From assembly GCA_907163375.1 (NCBI GenBank), contig CAJQUW010011257.1, forward strand, positions 141,001-205,000: a DNA stretch of 64,000 nt, read 5' to 3'. The position numbers were made by a program, and so were the translations under genes. Below, piece after piece: positions 34,487 to 45,034 of the stretch. A model generated the notes under the pieces. It saw only the letters and a list, made by a program, of their open reading frames with translations. It searched no databases and was not told where the DNA came from. The DNA comes from Prostheceraeus crozeri. Lineage: Eukaryota; Platyhelminthes; Polycladida; Euryleptidae. How positions within the stretch are numbered: the stretch's first letter is position 1; each line of letters starts with the position of its first letter.

Positions 34487-35133
34487 TAATTTTTTGCAGG
34501 CTTTTCTAAAATAATCAAGTCATCATGTAATCAAGGCAAACCAGATGTACCGATTGTGTGCACTTATAGTGTGTGATATATAAATGCATCTTTTTCTGCC
34601 TGTGATGTTCCATCAGCGCGAAGATGTGCGAATCAGAAGCTGACTTTCACTCAAACAGACTCATTTTTTAATTGTAAACATTTAAGTATTGCATGCACCA
34701 ATGAGGTTACATGCATTCTGCATTTTGAAGGCCTATGCTTAGTGATCTTTTTTGAGAGGTCACTGATTTGAAAAAGCAAAAATTATATTTTATCTTATCA
34801 TTGTAATCATCGATTTATTCATCAACGAATGACAATTTATCATTAAATTGAGAATAGAGTATTAAAATAATGACTACAGGCTTTATTGACATAATTAAAG
34901 CTTAGTGATGGACTGTTGTAATTTTTATTCCTTGCAATCATGAATGGCATATTCATCGTGATTTTCCTTTTGCAAATCTTCCTTCATCATATCTTGAATA
35001 TTCTTGTTTTTAACTCCCACAATTTTACTGCATATTACACAATGCTTTTGTTGAGAATTTTCTTCAATGGAATCGAATACATGCAACGTCAAAAGACATC
35101 ATGGTATATTTTTTCTTATTGCACATCAGTCTG
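34487..35133 (-). other. Presumed 3' UTR and downstream flank of the channel gene
   Basis: On the minus strand, AATAAA signals occur at 34924-34929 and 34882-34887, about 205-250 bp past the stop codon of the receptor exon. No other feature is seen. Confidence 0.4.
34924..34929 (-). terminator. Candidate poly(A) signal AATAAA
   Basis: Canonical hexamer on the minus strand, about 205 bp downstream of the receptor stop codon. AT-rich DNA makes chance occurrence possible. Confidence 0.35.
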
Positions 35134-35412
35134 TCAATAGCCCCTTTTATCATCAGGTTTGGGCATTGTGAAAGCCGGTGGTGTTACAAATAGTGCAGCT
35201 GTGTTCGTTAAGCAACCAACAACAAATATGATCATTGAAATACGATTGATGACTAAAGCCACCATCGACCATTCATACTTCAACTGTTCTTCGCATACAA
35301 TTTTTTCTGACGGAGCAGTGTAGATTTCAGATAAGGTAATTCCGTTTTTATCATTATCTCGCAATCTGCCGTTCCCATTAGTGCCCAATGGGGCAAAGTC
35401 ACCTTCATCGCT
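35134..35412 (-). CDS. Terminal exon of a nicotinic acetylcholine receptor-like subunit
   Basis: The exon encodes about 92 residues and ends at a TGA at 35134-35136. A splice acceptor (TTTTTTCCCGTTACAG on the minus strand, AG at 35413-35414) directly precedes it, giving a phase-0 start at SDEGDF. The first half is the variable cytoplasmic loop. Next comes the amphipathic pre-TM4 helix (EEQLKYEW), then TM4, VALVINRISMIIFVVGCL, and a short extracellular tail ending DDKRGY. The EWxxVAxVxxR signature before TM4 is characteristic of nicotinic receptor subunits in the Cys-loop family, which form pentameric cation channels in the plasma membrane. Upstream exons with the ligand-binding domain and TM1-3 should lie at higher coordinates; I did not find them, so they may be beyond the window or separated by long repeat-filled introns. 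The subunit type cannot be told from TM4 alone. Confidence 0.8.
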   Translation of the reverse strand, partial: SDEGDFAPLGTNGNGRLRDNDKNGITLSEIYTAPSEKIVCEEQLKYEWSMVALVINRISMIIFVVGCLTNTAALFVTPPAFTMPKPDDKRGY

Positions 35413-36442
35413 CTGTAACGGGAAAAAACAGCATTTAAATAAATGAGAGTCACTAATGGAGAAGCAGGATAAAACAAAGAATGATGTCAAATCATCAAAA
35501 TCGTTCGAGAAGATGCTTGGAAAAATTTATTGGTCAGTCAAATGTTCATGAAATTTTAAATTTTGAGTACTTGTGACAGAACAAAATAGGAAAAATTGAA
35601 AGGACAAAGGATGGAGAGAAATGTCATAATCATGGTAAACTTTTGCCATTACAGAAAATATGTCAACGGCGGTATGAGCTGCACATTTAAGCAGAGACAC
35701 TCTCCCCTATGAACAGTCAGATTCGAGGAAGATGGAAATATTCGAACTTTGAACAACTCTACAATTAGTTTCCTCATCATCAACCTGTTGTAAAATCACT
35801 AATGGAAAAATAGCATCCTCAAGTCAAAATTAAATATATTGTTGATTTGATCCTGTAATGACCAATTATCTGCAAAGGCGTCAAATCTTGCAAATCGAAT
35901 TGTTAAGAAAATACTTTTCCATAGCAGTCCGAGTACTTGCTTTTGTTTACACTGCTAATGCTAGAATGGAAAACCAGAGCTGAGAGAATCAAAAAGAACG
36001 AACCACCAAAATCATACTGAAATTCAATCGATTCTCATACCTTTCAATCGTGTCATACATCATTTGAGAGCTATCGTATCCTTTATTGTATTTGCTGAGT
36101 AGTGCTTAAAATATTAAAGTCGCTCAATTTATAAATCGCAACTTTTCAATTAGAAAGCATTTGAGCATGGCAACATTGGCACGAGGAGATCGTGCATTGT
36201 CTGTGCTTTCTTTTGATATGTTGGACGTCAAAATCTGCGAACTAGGAAAAATAGTGATTTCATGAAGATAACACAAAATCATGTGTCTTTTGGCTGAAAA
36301 TGTCATATTTTCACTTATTCATAAAAAATGTTCATATTTGAAATCTTCAGAATCCTTCCGATGTAAGGAGTATGAATATGCAAGTGTAATCAAAATAAGT
36401 TCAATAGTTCTTTTTCAAACTGCTCCAACATTTTTTCTCATA
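35413..36442 (-). other. Probable intron of the receptor gene; no other feature
   Basis: It lies upstream of the terminal exon on its strand. The acceptor polypyrimidine tract is at about 35415-35430. I see no further exon. Confidence 0.4.
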
Positions 36443-36572
36443 ACCGCTAAAGTACACAAACATGCAAAGTAAACAATGTGTAGTCACTGTGAGAGAACAA
36501 AGATATGCATTCTTTAATTGTTTTGTTTTGGACCTTCGTTCACCATACAAGATGCTTGTGTACTTTAGCGGT
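36443..36572. mobile_element. Mini inverted-repeat element, 130 bp
   Basis: The ends are inverted: ACCGCTAAAGTACACAAACAT at the left, and the complement of CACCGCTAAAGTACACAAGC at the right. It has no coding capacity. A clear target duplication was not identified. Confidence 0.6.
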
Positions 36573-37015
36573 GTTTAGCACTTTATTTTACCCTAATCGG
36601 CTCCATCTCTGCTATTTTAAATGATGTGCAACATTGAAAATATATACGAATATTTCATAATTTCATGAAATTATAGTATTTTAGGTTGTCTTTAAGAGTT
36701 CCCACAGGCGAATCAGGCAAAGTCAAAATTTTCTATCATAGCACACACTAATTGAACGAAAACTATCATAAAACAATGGGATGGACGAACGAAAGTTACA
36801 ATTGTTATACACAAATCTCGACACCGGTGAGTCACATTTTAGCTTAGTCAGCAGGAAACCAAACAGCTTTACATTTCAGGTCCTTTAATTTCCCGTATGC
36901 CCTGGTTGGCGGACCCCCGCTGTAGGACAGCGGACCCTGTGACACATATTACACGCAACGATCGAAAAGCTTCTTACATGAAAAAATTCCCAACTTTTGA
37001 AGTAAGTTCATATGT
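36573..37015. other. No gene recognised
   Basis: AT-rich with a short GC-richer patch near 36896-36950; nothing can be named. Confidence 0.4.
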
Positions 37016-37800
37016 TTACACAGGATGTGTGGCACCACGACGTAAATCTTTAACAAAATAACTTCTCTTAACAGGAATAGTTACAATCTTTTGTGCCCTT
37101 TCAACAGCATATTGAAAATGCGAGCAAATACGTAAAATTCTAATTATTTGGCTCGTGAATACATGAATGCCCATCTTTCGGGGGATGAGGCTATCTGGAA
37201 AAGTTAACAACACCACAGGAAAAGGAAAATAGTCTACTTTGTGATATACTGACGTGTGCAAACAATTTAAAACAATATTGATTTTAGCATCTAAATCTTC
37301 AGTGGACTTATCATTATCACCACTTCTTTCGGCCTTGAGGTCATTAGGATATATTTTGGGAAGTAAATTTTCAAAATGACGACTGTTTACAACACAAATG
37401 TCATCTATATAGCGAGATGTACTTGACAACAATCTTGCAAGCCCAATAGCAGCATGCTTTAAAACTGAATGGTCTTGATGCATGCGCGATTCAATCATAT
37501 AGGCGATATTGTCTGCACAATGTGAAAATTCAGAAACCGGAATCTTGAATCTTTTTGGCAACTTTAAATATGGCTATCAACAGCCTCACATAAGTCAGAT
37601 TTTACACGTGACCAAGGCAAAATACACGGAACACTGAACTTGGCACATTTTCTCTTTAAATCACGAAGCATGAAATCTTCTACGATATTTAAATTACCAG
37701 TAATGATATGTCCGTGGGATCCAAGAGTGGCTTTAAGCAGGTTATGCGATGTTGTAAAGTGCTTTAGTAGTTGGTGCATAAATTCTTTATCGTCTACCAA
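37016..37800 (-). pseudogene. Divergent reverse transcriptase relic, possibly Penelope-like
   Basis: Two adjacent frames read as one gene. 37800-37564 contains HIITGNLNIVEDFMLRDL; after a frame change, 37561-37016 contains the catalytic block SSTSRYIDDICVVN, then IYPNDLKAERSG, a TSVYHKVDYFPFPVV block and RILRICSHFQYA. This is a recognisable invertebrate RT family with a YxDD active site and a long C-terminal part rich in SQ.IR.xR.C motifs. I associate it with Penelope-like or a related non-LTR lineage, but not firmly. The RT motifs that should lie between the two parts are absent, which implies an internal deletion of several hundred bases. Confidence 0.65.
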
Positions 37801-39379
37801 CAGCGATTATTACTGCTGCAAAACACTATTCTGCTGCCATGAAGCGCTATAAGAAGTGTTTTTTCGAAATGCTTTGTGATGTTATTCGCAATGAAATTAA
37901 AACACTTTGATCGCCAGGAACTTATTGACTAACATATGATATTCCAGAAATCTCAAGTGTTTCATGATATTCATTCAAGATGAGTAGCCTGTATGTTCGT
38001 TGTCAAATTTCAAACTTGTCTTTGTTTCTTCAGTTGTCATTCTTACAATACGAGTATGTATAGTACAATTTATGATAAGTACATAGATCGCCCGACTTAT
38101 ATGAGTTCAATGAATGATCAGGGAGAAATCAGTGTGGAATAAATTATTCCCAAAAATTAGACCAGCAAGATTTTAATTTGTACATGCGACACAACTACTG
38201 ATTTTACGATTCTGTTACTGGTATGATTCAATATTCATAACTCACTAGGTCTCCTTATCTTCATTCTTTTGCTCGATTTCTTTATTTTATGTTGTATTTA
38301 TTTGAAGAATATAGGCCAATTCAACAGTGATGATTGTATGTAATAATGGTAGCTGACTCAAAGTCACATTATCCAGTGACAGGAATTATCAGCAAGCCTA
38401 GTTCACAATCTCCAACATCAACGCAACTCACTACTTAATGCAGTTGTACCCGGAAGCATCTTAAATGAAAGGTAAGCAGTCAGCTAAAGGCATCCTGAAA
38501 ATATATGCGGTAGCCGAGATAAACTAATGTTACACCAAATGCGCATCATAAATATACTGCTGCATGTTTAGTTGTGGAGGGGATTTTGTTGATGTCGGCG
38601 GATGTGAACTGGACCTGCAGAGGAAGCATGATAGTGAATAAATTCTACCGATCAAAATAGGAAATTTCAATCCTTTAGAATCCATTCTATTTCAGCCAGC
38701 CATCAGGAAGGATGCCACTGACTTTGTTTCATCGCATCAATGAAATGAGTAATAAGATATTCGAGGACAAAAATATCGATAATCCTTATTTGACCTAGAA
38801 AAAAAATCATTGAAATCTATTTGACCTTTTGGCTGATTAAAATGGCTTTCCTTATCACTTTATTCAAGTGAAGAAAAAATTTCATCTGCGCAAAATAAAA
38901 AGGATGTTTCATTTTTCTAAACTAGTTGCTTTCTACATAATAGGGAACATTCGCTGCTTAACAGAAGGCATTACTTTAATCGAATGCATTCCCATGAAAA
39001 TGATAGCATGTCAGTCAAAAACAAGCATTATGCCAATAACAATTTCCATTCTCTTACAGTATTCTATCTGCTCCACAATGAATCTGAGTGAACAAATCAC
39101 ATTTCGGCGGTAAGTCTTTGAAACAAATTAAAGGCAATGTAGAGATAGAGCAAATTCAGAGTGATTTCAGGCCATGCGGAGCAATCTTCTGCAAAACAGT
39201 TTCGCACCAAAAATGATAATTATCAACGTTGTCTCATCAAATTATTGCGGGACTTCAAATTGGAGGCTAATCATTTCCATTAAAATTTAAAAAATCTAAA
39301 TTATTTTGCCCTTTCAGCGGATTAAGTTCATCAAATGCATACATGTTGCCAAGCTTTTACTTAAGTATTGAATCCATGC
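37801..39379. other. No gene recognised
   Basis: AT-rich DNA without a supported exon or repeat. Confidence 0.4.
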
Positions 39380-39690
39380 ACCTCCGCGGCACAGTGGTTA
39401 AGTGCTTGGCCTAGCGATCTTTCGTTATAGCGGTCGAGTCCCTAAAGTGGAAGTCGGATGGAAGGACATTCGGCCTAAAAGATTAAAATGCTCCAGATAA
39501 AAGCTTGACTGTGGCAGCATAGTCTAAGCCCCATTTTGGGGGAGTGGTGACGTCAAACTTTATCACTCTCCATGCTACGAAGATAAATCATTGTTGCCAG
39601 TTCGTGCCAGAAGGATTGTCGCTACTAAATGCTTTGTGTATGTAAGCTTCAAACAATCAAAGTGCCTGCATCATGCAAGCTTATGAAATA
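39380..39690 (+). mobile_element. tRNA-derived SINE
   Basis: The head resembles a tRNA gene. An A-box-like GGCACAGTGGTTAAGTG lies at 39388-39404, followed by CTTGGCCTAGCGATC. A B-box-like GGTCGAGTCCC at 39432-39442 is one base short of GGTTCGANTCC. The spacing suits a pol III promoter. A non-tRNA body follows with GGAAGTCGGATGG and a TTGGGGGAGTGGTGACG patch. The 3' end is not sharply defined and no long poly(A) is seen. It would depend on a LINE partner for movement. Confidence 0.65.
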
Positions 39691-39767
39691 TTTTCATAAC
39701 GCATTTTAGAATTCTTCACTTACTTTTAGAATATATACTAATAATACTTTTAGAATATGTATATATA

Positions 39768-41578
39768 CCGTGTATGCCAAAAGTCACGCAGTTTTTCATT
39801 TTGTCATCATATTGACAAAACTTGCTCAAATATCGAGACATTTATATTTATTTGATCAGATATGACCCGGGGTTTGTGAAAAGTGTAAAATTAGTTTCTT
39901 ATTCATAGAATTTTTTCTTAAAATAAGAGCTAAACACATGTATAGCTTATTATATGTATAGCTATATTAGCTTTGATCACAGCAAAATTGCTGCAGCGCG
40001 CAATTGAAACAGCATCCATCCGGGGAATCAACTTAAGTCATCCAGATCACGCGGCGATAGAAGCTCAAGATATCTATGCCATTAAGAGCAGAAGATTACG
40101 ACAAAGGTTCGGAAAAATTGCGATTGATATTGAGGAATGGTGACTCAGCAAACTGAGCGAATGTTGCACATTTGATAAAGCTATGCGTGGCTCATCAGCT
40201 GTGAACAGAACAATTGAACAGAATTTCAGAACATCGTTTTTTGAGTGTGGTTAGGTGAACATGGATTTATAGCAGAGAATCGAATGTGTCAAACTTTATT
40301 ATTCTAACAATTGTAGCGCAGCTGTGACCTTAAGGGCTTACAAAACTGCACATGGACTTAGAGCTGATCCCTTTAGTGCCACAACAATTGGTCGTCTGAT
40401 TAAAAGATTCGAAGATACTGGTCAGTCCTTGACTTGCCAAAATCTGGGCGACCCAGTCTTACTGAAGATAGAAAAGATGCAGTATGCGAGACGTTGTAGC
40501 ATTTACAGAAAGAAAACGTCTTTGGCGTGGCTTCCACAGCCCAGGTGTCTGCAGCAAGTGGTATCCCAAAACGAAGTGTGCGTCGCATCCTACGTGAAGA
40601 ATTACAGTTCTATCCATACAAGCTGCAGCTAACTCAAATGATGAGTGAAGATAATCATCTTAAACGAGTTCAATACGCACAATTCTTATTGAACCGAATT
40701 GACATTTTGGACTCCATTATGTGGACCGATGAAGCCTCCTTTTCCGTGAATGGGTATGTGCACCGAAAGAATTGTGTTATTTAGGGTGCAGAAAGACCCA
40801 AATTGACTGTTCAGTCAGCACTCCACTCTCCACAGGTGTGTGGTTGGATTGGATTTACTGCGAACACAATGCTTCCTCCTTACTTCTTCACTGGAACAGT
40901 GACAGGTGACAACTATCGCTATATATTGGAGAACCACGTTTTTCCCGAACTGCGTCGTAGACATCTGATTAATCAGGTGATATTCCAGCAAGATGGAGCG
41001 CCGTCTCATTTCTCGAAAGCGGCTAGGGATTTCTTGTCCGCTGAACTACCCGATACACGAATAATATCTCGAGGATTTCCCCAAGCATGGCCGCCTCGCT
41101 CACCAGATTTATCACCTCTGGATTATCACCTGTGGGGTACAATGAAAAGTCGACTGTTTCACAATTTTGTTCCAAACAACTTGAACCAATTGAAAGAACG
41201 AATCAAAGAAATCGCATGAGGCATCGGTCAAGATGAGCTACAGCGTGCAGTTCATCATCTTCCACATAGACTAGAATGTGTTATTGATCAAGATGGTGGA
41301 CCATTTGAACATTTGTTATGATTCCTGATTTCTTAAATTTCTTGAAATAGCAGTTAATTCCGTGATAAGAAGTTTATCAAAAATTGCATGATTTTTATGG
41401 AAACATAACTTGTTTTAAAACTCTGACTTAAAGAAAAAATTCTATGAATAAGAAACTAATTTTACACTTTTCACAAACCCCGGGTCATATCTGATCAAAT
41501 AAATATAAATGTCTCGATATTTGAGCAAGTTTTGTCAATATGATGACAAAATGAAAAACTGCGTTACATTTGACACAC

Positions 41579-41580
<2 letters not shown>
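39768..41580 (+). mobile_element. Second mariner-group transposon with ~160-bp TIRs
   Basis: The ends start CCGTGT and share long inverted repeats (39768 to about 39930, and about 41421-41580), including GCAGTTTTTCATTTTGTCATC and GACCCGGGGTTTGTGAAAAG. TA flanks both sides (39766-39767 and 41581-41582), and the right flank is a (TA)n tract. The transposase relic lies at 40261-41321. It differs in sequence from the 16402 element. Confidence 0.88.
40261..41321 (+). pseudogene. Mariner-group transposase with frameshift and stops
   Basis: The gene starts MDL at 40261 with an immediate TAG, then QRIECVKLYY and TLRAYKTAHGLRADPFSATT, a helix-turn-helix region. A frameshift between about 40440 and 40530 leads to KRSVRRILREELQFYPYKLQ and TDEASFSVNGYVHRKNC (first Asp). 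A TAG at 40782 replaces a Trp codon. The frame continues with FQQDGAPSHF (second Asp) and SPDLSPLDYHLWG (third Asp); I count about 42 residues between these last two. An internal TGA at 41217 precedes the final DGGPFEHLL. The catalytic residues are preserved but the copy is dead. The domain set is otherwise complete. Confidence 0.85.

Positions 41581-41630
<50 letters not shown>
41581..41630. repeat. (TA)n microsatellite
   Basis: A pure TA tract of about 50 bp, starting at the TA target of the mariner-group element. Confidence 0.9.
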
Positions 41631-41635
<5 letters not shown>

Positions 41636-41713
41636 AGAAAAATATTAATAACTATACTCAGCAACCGGAGAAAAATATAATGAAATTAAAATTGAAAACA
41701 CGACTTTTACTTA

Positions 41714-41807
41714 TAAGCATAAGCGCTTTATTTTCTTCAGATGCTTTATAAGTTTATAAAGCATATACTTATAAAGCATCTGAAGAAAAGAAAGCGCTTA
41801 TGCTTAT
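41714..41807. repeat. Near-perfect 94-bp palindrome
   Basis: ATAAGCATAAGCGCTTT and its complement form the outer stem; TTCTTCAGATGCTTTATAAGT and its complement form the inner stem, with a short centre near 41755-41767. It could extrude as a cruciform, or be a MITE remnant. Confidence 0.8.
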
Positions 41808-42004
41808 ATAAAAATAAAAAACAAAAGTCAGATCCCTGTGATGTGCGACCGGTTTCGATGTATTTTTAACATCCACTCATGCACACAGGATATCACGAAA
41901 TCATAACAACTAATGATTAAATCATCAAAAGACATGTAGAAATTACATAAGACATGTGGAGTTTAACAGAGGTTTGACAAACCGAGGTTATGTCGGAGGG
42001 TTAT

Positions 42005-42010
<6 letters not shown>

Positions 42011-42059
<49 letters not shown>
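42011..42059. repeat. (TA)n microsatellite
   Basis: A pure AT/TA tract of about 49 bp. Confidence 0.9.
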
Positions 42060-42062
<3 letters not shown>

Positions 42063-42303
42063 GCTGTATATACCATGTATAATACACTGGTGTATAAGCA
42101 GCTGCACACGTATATTTGAAAAGGCTAACATAACTTATATTGAAATTAATTTTACCAATAAAAGCGTTTCAATATGCTTTTATAATCACGATTAATCACA
42201 ATGCACTTAATATTCATTTTACAATTTTAACTGTAGCATCGTGAGATAACTCAATAAATATATTTTTTACAAAATCGCTTTAGGTAAAACAATAACAGAT
42301 ATA

Positions 42304-42665
42304 TGATAATAATAATAATAAGCGTATATTTTTCAAAAATGGTAATCAAAGAAATACAAAGTCATCTTTACATAAATTAATAAGATATTTGCCTACGCAG
42401 CTCGGCGTTAAGGAGAGATATAGTGAAAGGAAAGAATGTATTCTTTCTCTTTAGAGTACGACACAGGTTGACCGTATATTGGCTTCGTAGCTTCACTGGG
42501 ATCCGCGAGTGAAGACAGTGACTATTTGCTTTAGAGATCTTGGTGAAAAGCGACTTACTCAGAAGATCTCTACGGATGGCAATTTCGTTTTTACAGCAAC
42601 TGCAGGCTCTTCGATTTCCACTTCCGTCATAGATGTTGAATATCATGCGATGTGCTCTGCTATCT
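42304..42665 (-). mobile_element. 3' end of a non-LTR retrotransposon
   Basis: The tail of AAT repeats at 42304-42320 is followed by AGCGTATAT, as at 19534. The minus-strand frame 42646-42377 carries the end of ORF2 (SRIPVKLRSQYTV, then KRKNTFFPFTISLLN), the usual C-terminal block of CR1/Jockey-type ORF2. It is a 5'-truncated copy of perhaps 360 bp. Confidence 0.7.
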
Positions 42666-42736
42666 AATTTTGAAAAAATTATGAAAAAATCTCTACCTAT
42701 CTCTACGACTTACTGTTCTGATTTGAATAAGCTTGC

Positions 42737-43218
42737 AATCATTGGAGAATAATCAACTAGCTAACAATAAATAAATAATAGTTAGAATTATGAAGATAGG
42801 TAGGTTGAGTTTATTGCAATCCCGAGGTCGTAAGCTCTGTTCCTGCCGCAGCCATGAAGTACGAATTTTCTTGCTAAATGCATATTGTCATAAATTCTAT
42901 CTAATCAACCAAATCTCCAAATATTAATGACTTTCCATGTAATCTCGACTTTCCAATATGCTACATTTTAATATTCATATTAAGAAATTTGGTTGCCGTT
43001 TCTTACGCAAGTGGCTCCATGTAATATAATCCTTCCAATATGTAAAATCCAACATGTAAATCTTGATATCAGGAAACGTTGGTTGCCACTACTTACGCAA
43101 ACGAATGTAACATCTTTGGCTTGTACTCTCGGCACGGAACTCAGCAACTTAAATTAGTTTCCTAGCTAAAGACTTATTACTTATTTACTGCTAGCTAGTT
43201 GATTATTCTCCAATGATT
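42737..43218. mobile_element. Inverted-repeat element, 482 bp
   Basis: The ends are inverted copies of about 50 bp with AATCATTGGAGAATAATCAA and CTAGCTA cores (42737-42788 and about 43167-43218). The interior holds an imperfect ~82-bp tandem duplication and no gene. It is MITE-like; no clear target duplication was found. Confidence 0.6.
42935..43102 (+). repeat. Imperfect tandem duplication, ~82-bp unit, two copies
   Basis: Unit starts at 42935 and 43017 share CCATGTAAT, TTCCAATATG, GGTTGCC and CTTACGCAA in order. Confidence 0.6.
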
Positions 43219-43740
43219 ACATTAGGCCTTGCGATGACACGGTTCCTGAATAGAAAAAGAAGGATAGTGGGAGATTCAAAGGTATGCGTGACCCTCAGTT
43301 GCAATTAAGATTGCGTTTAGTGCTTCATGATGCCTCTACATTTCCTGTCATAATAGTAATATCCTCTTTGGGGACATCAAAACTTCGCAGTATATGTGGG
43401 CGAAGTCTCTAACTTTCGTAGTCGCCATTTGATTTTTGTCGTCAGCGTTTCGAGGAGAAAGGGAGGCACCTTCGTAACCATTTCAGTGAAGGTCAAAAAA
43501 TTACATAACACGAACTCTATCAAAGCTCAAGTGAAGATTGTTGATGTTAAGATGCAAATGCAACGTGGTTGAAAACACAAAGTAACCATGTTTACTGTAC
43601 AATCAAATTTTTGTCTGAAACAGGGTTGTGGAAGCAACTGAAGTTTAGTCGCTTGCGGATTGAAAGCAAATCACAAATATAGACTCCATACAAAATTATT
43701 TACAATTTTTCAGTTGCATTTTTCAGTGCTTACAACTACG
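43219..43740. other. No gene recognised
   Basis: Nothing supported between the inverted-repeat element and the RTE relic. Confidence 0.4.
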
Positions 43741-43744
43741 TAAC

Positions 43745-44390
43745 GGAATACAACATTCCCATCTGTTTCGCGTTTGTCGACTACGAGAAATCCTTTGACA
43801 ACATCGAGTTCGGACCCCTATTTACAGCACTGATGAATCACGGAGTTGAAGATGCTTACCTTGACATTCTGAAAAACCTCTAAGACGAAGCAACTGTCTC
43901 CCTACGACTTCACACGAACAGCAGAAAGCTAAACCTAGGTAGAGGTGCCAGACAAGGTGATAATATGTCCCCCCAGACTCTTCACCGCATGTCTGCAACA
44001 TGCAATAATCAATAAGATCAACTGGGGTCGGGGGCAAAGGTGTCAATATCGATAGAGAGTTTCTGTCCCACCTCATACTCGCTGACGACATAGTCCTAAT
44101 TGCCAGTTCCACAGAGGAGTTGCAAACGATGATTCGGGATATCCACGACAATAGCCAGCCAGTCGGACTAAAGATGAATATTGCCAAGACAAACATCATG
44201 TGTAACAATTCCGCACGGAAGACGGACTCCGCACAACTACAAATTTTCACTTGGACGACCAAAATCAAGATGTCGCGACGATTTGGAACGCAACATCGGA
44301 CGCACATGGAGCCGCATGGCTAAAGACAAAGTTTTGCGGACGCTGATGAGAGAGGGGTTCCTCCTAAGGGAGAGAGAAATATCCTGATGA
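43745..44390 (+). pseudogene. RTE-type non-LTR retrotransposon relic
   Basis: Decayed RT text in order: EYNIPICFAFVDYEKSFDN (palm Asp), then VSLRLHTNSRKLNLGRGARQ, HLILADDIVLIASSTEELQ (active-site ADD) and PVGLKMNIAKTNIM. It then jumps directly to a C-terminal block, GRPKSRCRDDLERN and RTWSRMAKDKV, implying an internal deletion after about 44230. Frames change several times. The sequence ends in a short (TGA)n run near 44385-44396, a typical RTE-like tail. It resembles the RTE-like family often mis-annotated as craniofacial development protein 2. Confidence 0.75.
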
Positions 44391-44785
44391 TGATGATCAC
44401 AACTACGCATAAATTTTATTTTGTAATTGATGATATTCTCACCGCATTCTATTGCTTCTGCTTAACGGGATTATTGTTTCAGTGACTTTAATTTATCTAC
44501 CAGATTGAAATATTTCGAAGATTCAGGCAACTAACATTAGCTTGCATTAGCTTTAACAAATCCCAAGATGAACTTCGTTGCTCTTTTAGTACATGCATGA
44601 TCAAACGGAATTCATATTTTAGAAGCTAACGTTGCCATTAAATGATCAATAACGTCACTATTTCACCTGAGAAGTGTATCTACATGCATAGTGGCATACA
44701 TAATCAGCCTCTGAGTGACATTGCTACGCAATGTTAGTAGTAAGCAAAACTCCACTTCTGGACCGCGCAAGATGGCCGCCATCGC
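44391..44785. other. No gene recognised
   Basis: Plain AT-rich DNA up to the satellite edge. Confidence 0.4.
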
Positions 44786-44791
44786 TGACGT

Positions 44792-44912
44792 CCCCCCCTC
44801 CCCCTCCCCTCCCCCCCTCTGGAACGACAGAGGTTGTGGTCTGTCGTGGTGTGCCGGCCAGGTTGGTTCACGTTCACAACATGTTCGCTGACTCCCCCCC
44901 CTCCCCCCCCCC
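44792..44912 (-). other. Clustered C/G-runs able to form G-quadruplex or i-motif
   Basis: 44792-44817 has four C-runs separated by single T bases; 44893-44912 has two long C-runs. The minus strand therefore has four closely spaced G-runs, matching the quadruplex pattern. Confidence 0.6.
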
Positions 44913-44954
44913 TCGAAAACGACAGAGTGTGAGACTCGGATGTGTTGGTCTCGT

Positions 44955-45034
44955 ATGGGTTGACGTGGCCGACCGCCTAGGTTGACGTGGGCGACCGTCT
45001 AGGTTGACGTGGGCGACCGTCTAGGTTGGCGTGG
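44955..45034 (+). repeat. 22-bp tandem repeat, about 3.6 copies
   Basis: The unit TAGGTTGACGTGGGCGACCG(TC) is repeated from 44955; the first and last copies are diverged or partial. Confidence 0.75.

Noticed and set aside
34940..35140. 66-codon plus-strand hydrophobic frame next to the receptor exon
   Set aside because: It ends within the antisense of the receptor exon and has no recognised motif; AT-rich DNA often yields such frames.
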